A stretch of 7,748 nucleotides of DNA, taken from NCBI GenBank assembly GCA_013298265.1, contig JAAFHE010000152.1, positions 1-7,748 of the forward strand. Reading direction: 5' to 3'. Shown in pieces: positions 6,725-7,748 of this stretch. Source of the stretch: Lysobacterales bacterium (lineage in GTDB: Bacteria; Pseudomonadota; Gammaproteobacteria; Xanthomonadales; Rhodanobacteraceae). Each line of letters opens with the position of its first letter. Position 1 is the first letter of the stretch. The notes under the pieces were generated by a model, which was not told where the DNA came from, searched no databases, and was given only the letters and a program-made list of their open reading frames with translations. The position numbers and the translations under genes were made by a program.

Positions 6725-6760
6725 AAAAAAAAAGCGACCCCGCCGTCAGGCGGGGTCGCT
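6725..6760 (-). terminator. Strong intrinsic terminator of the lysyl endopeptidase gene
   Basis: On the minus strand a perfect 12-base-pair stem, AGCGACCCCGCC / GGCGGGGTCGCT (6733-6744 with 6749-6760), closes a 4-base loop. It is followed by nine T (the A run at 6725-6733 on the plus strand). It starts 26 bases past the protease stop codon. The plus-strand side has no T run, so it acts only on minus-strand transcription. Confidence 0.95.
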
Positions 6761-6786
6761 GGATAGCACTTCAGGCAAAGCAAGGA

Positions 6787-7748
<962 letters not shown>

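Overview
The window comes from a very GC-rich proteobacterial chromosome, most likely a gammaproteobacterium of the Xanthomonadales/Lysobacterales (Xanthomonadaceae or Rhodanobacteraceae). I base this on the strong G/C preference at third codon positions, the order DUF4350-like, MoxR, DUF58, a Lysobacter/Achromobacter-type lysyl endopeptidase, and a pilin-like protein with an N-terminal GYF_2 domain. This placement is an inference from gene content, not from a marker gene.

Layout. (1) Positions 1-2431, plus strand: the end of a probable DUF4350 protein, a complete MoxR-family AAA+ ATPase and a complete DUF58 protein. Both junctions are 4-base ATGA stop/start overlaps, so this is a translationally coupled operon running in from the left. 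(2) Positions 2446-4483: a divergent pair, a monofunctional proline dehydrogenase-like flavoenzyme (minus) and a LysR-type regulator (plus). They are separated by 124 bp holding a perfect palindrome that abuts the regulator's start codon. (3) Positions 4484-5388: a 242-bp non-coding stretch with a good sigma-70-like promoter, an adjacent perfect palindrome and a ribosome-site hairpin, followed by a single-span GYF_2/pilin-like protein. (4) Positions 5400-6650, minus: a di-iron membrane fatty acid hydroxylase/sterol desaturase of the alkylglycerol-monooxygenase-like type. (5) Positions 6725-7748, minus: a strong intrinsic terminator and the C-terminal part of a secreted lysyl endopeptidase with PKD and P domains.

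How the genes relate. MoxR and DUF58 form a known chaperone-like partnership at the membrane. The LysR protein probably controls the divergent dehydrogenase and itself. The other three genes look like independent transcription units: the pilin-like and hydroxylase genes converge 11 bp apart, and the protease unit is closed by its own terminator. No RNA genes, insertion sequences, CRISPR arrays or phage genes were seen.

The items most worth attention are the GYF_2-pilin fusion, which lacks both a prepilin peptidase site and the usual C-terminal disulfide cysteines; the non-standard substrate-binding residues of the proline dehydrogenase-like protein; and the two palindromes that sit exactly on or next to expression signals. 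I did not find a clear-cut new multi-gene system.
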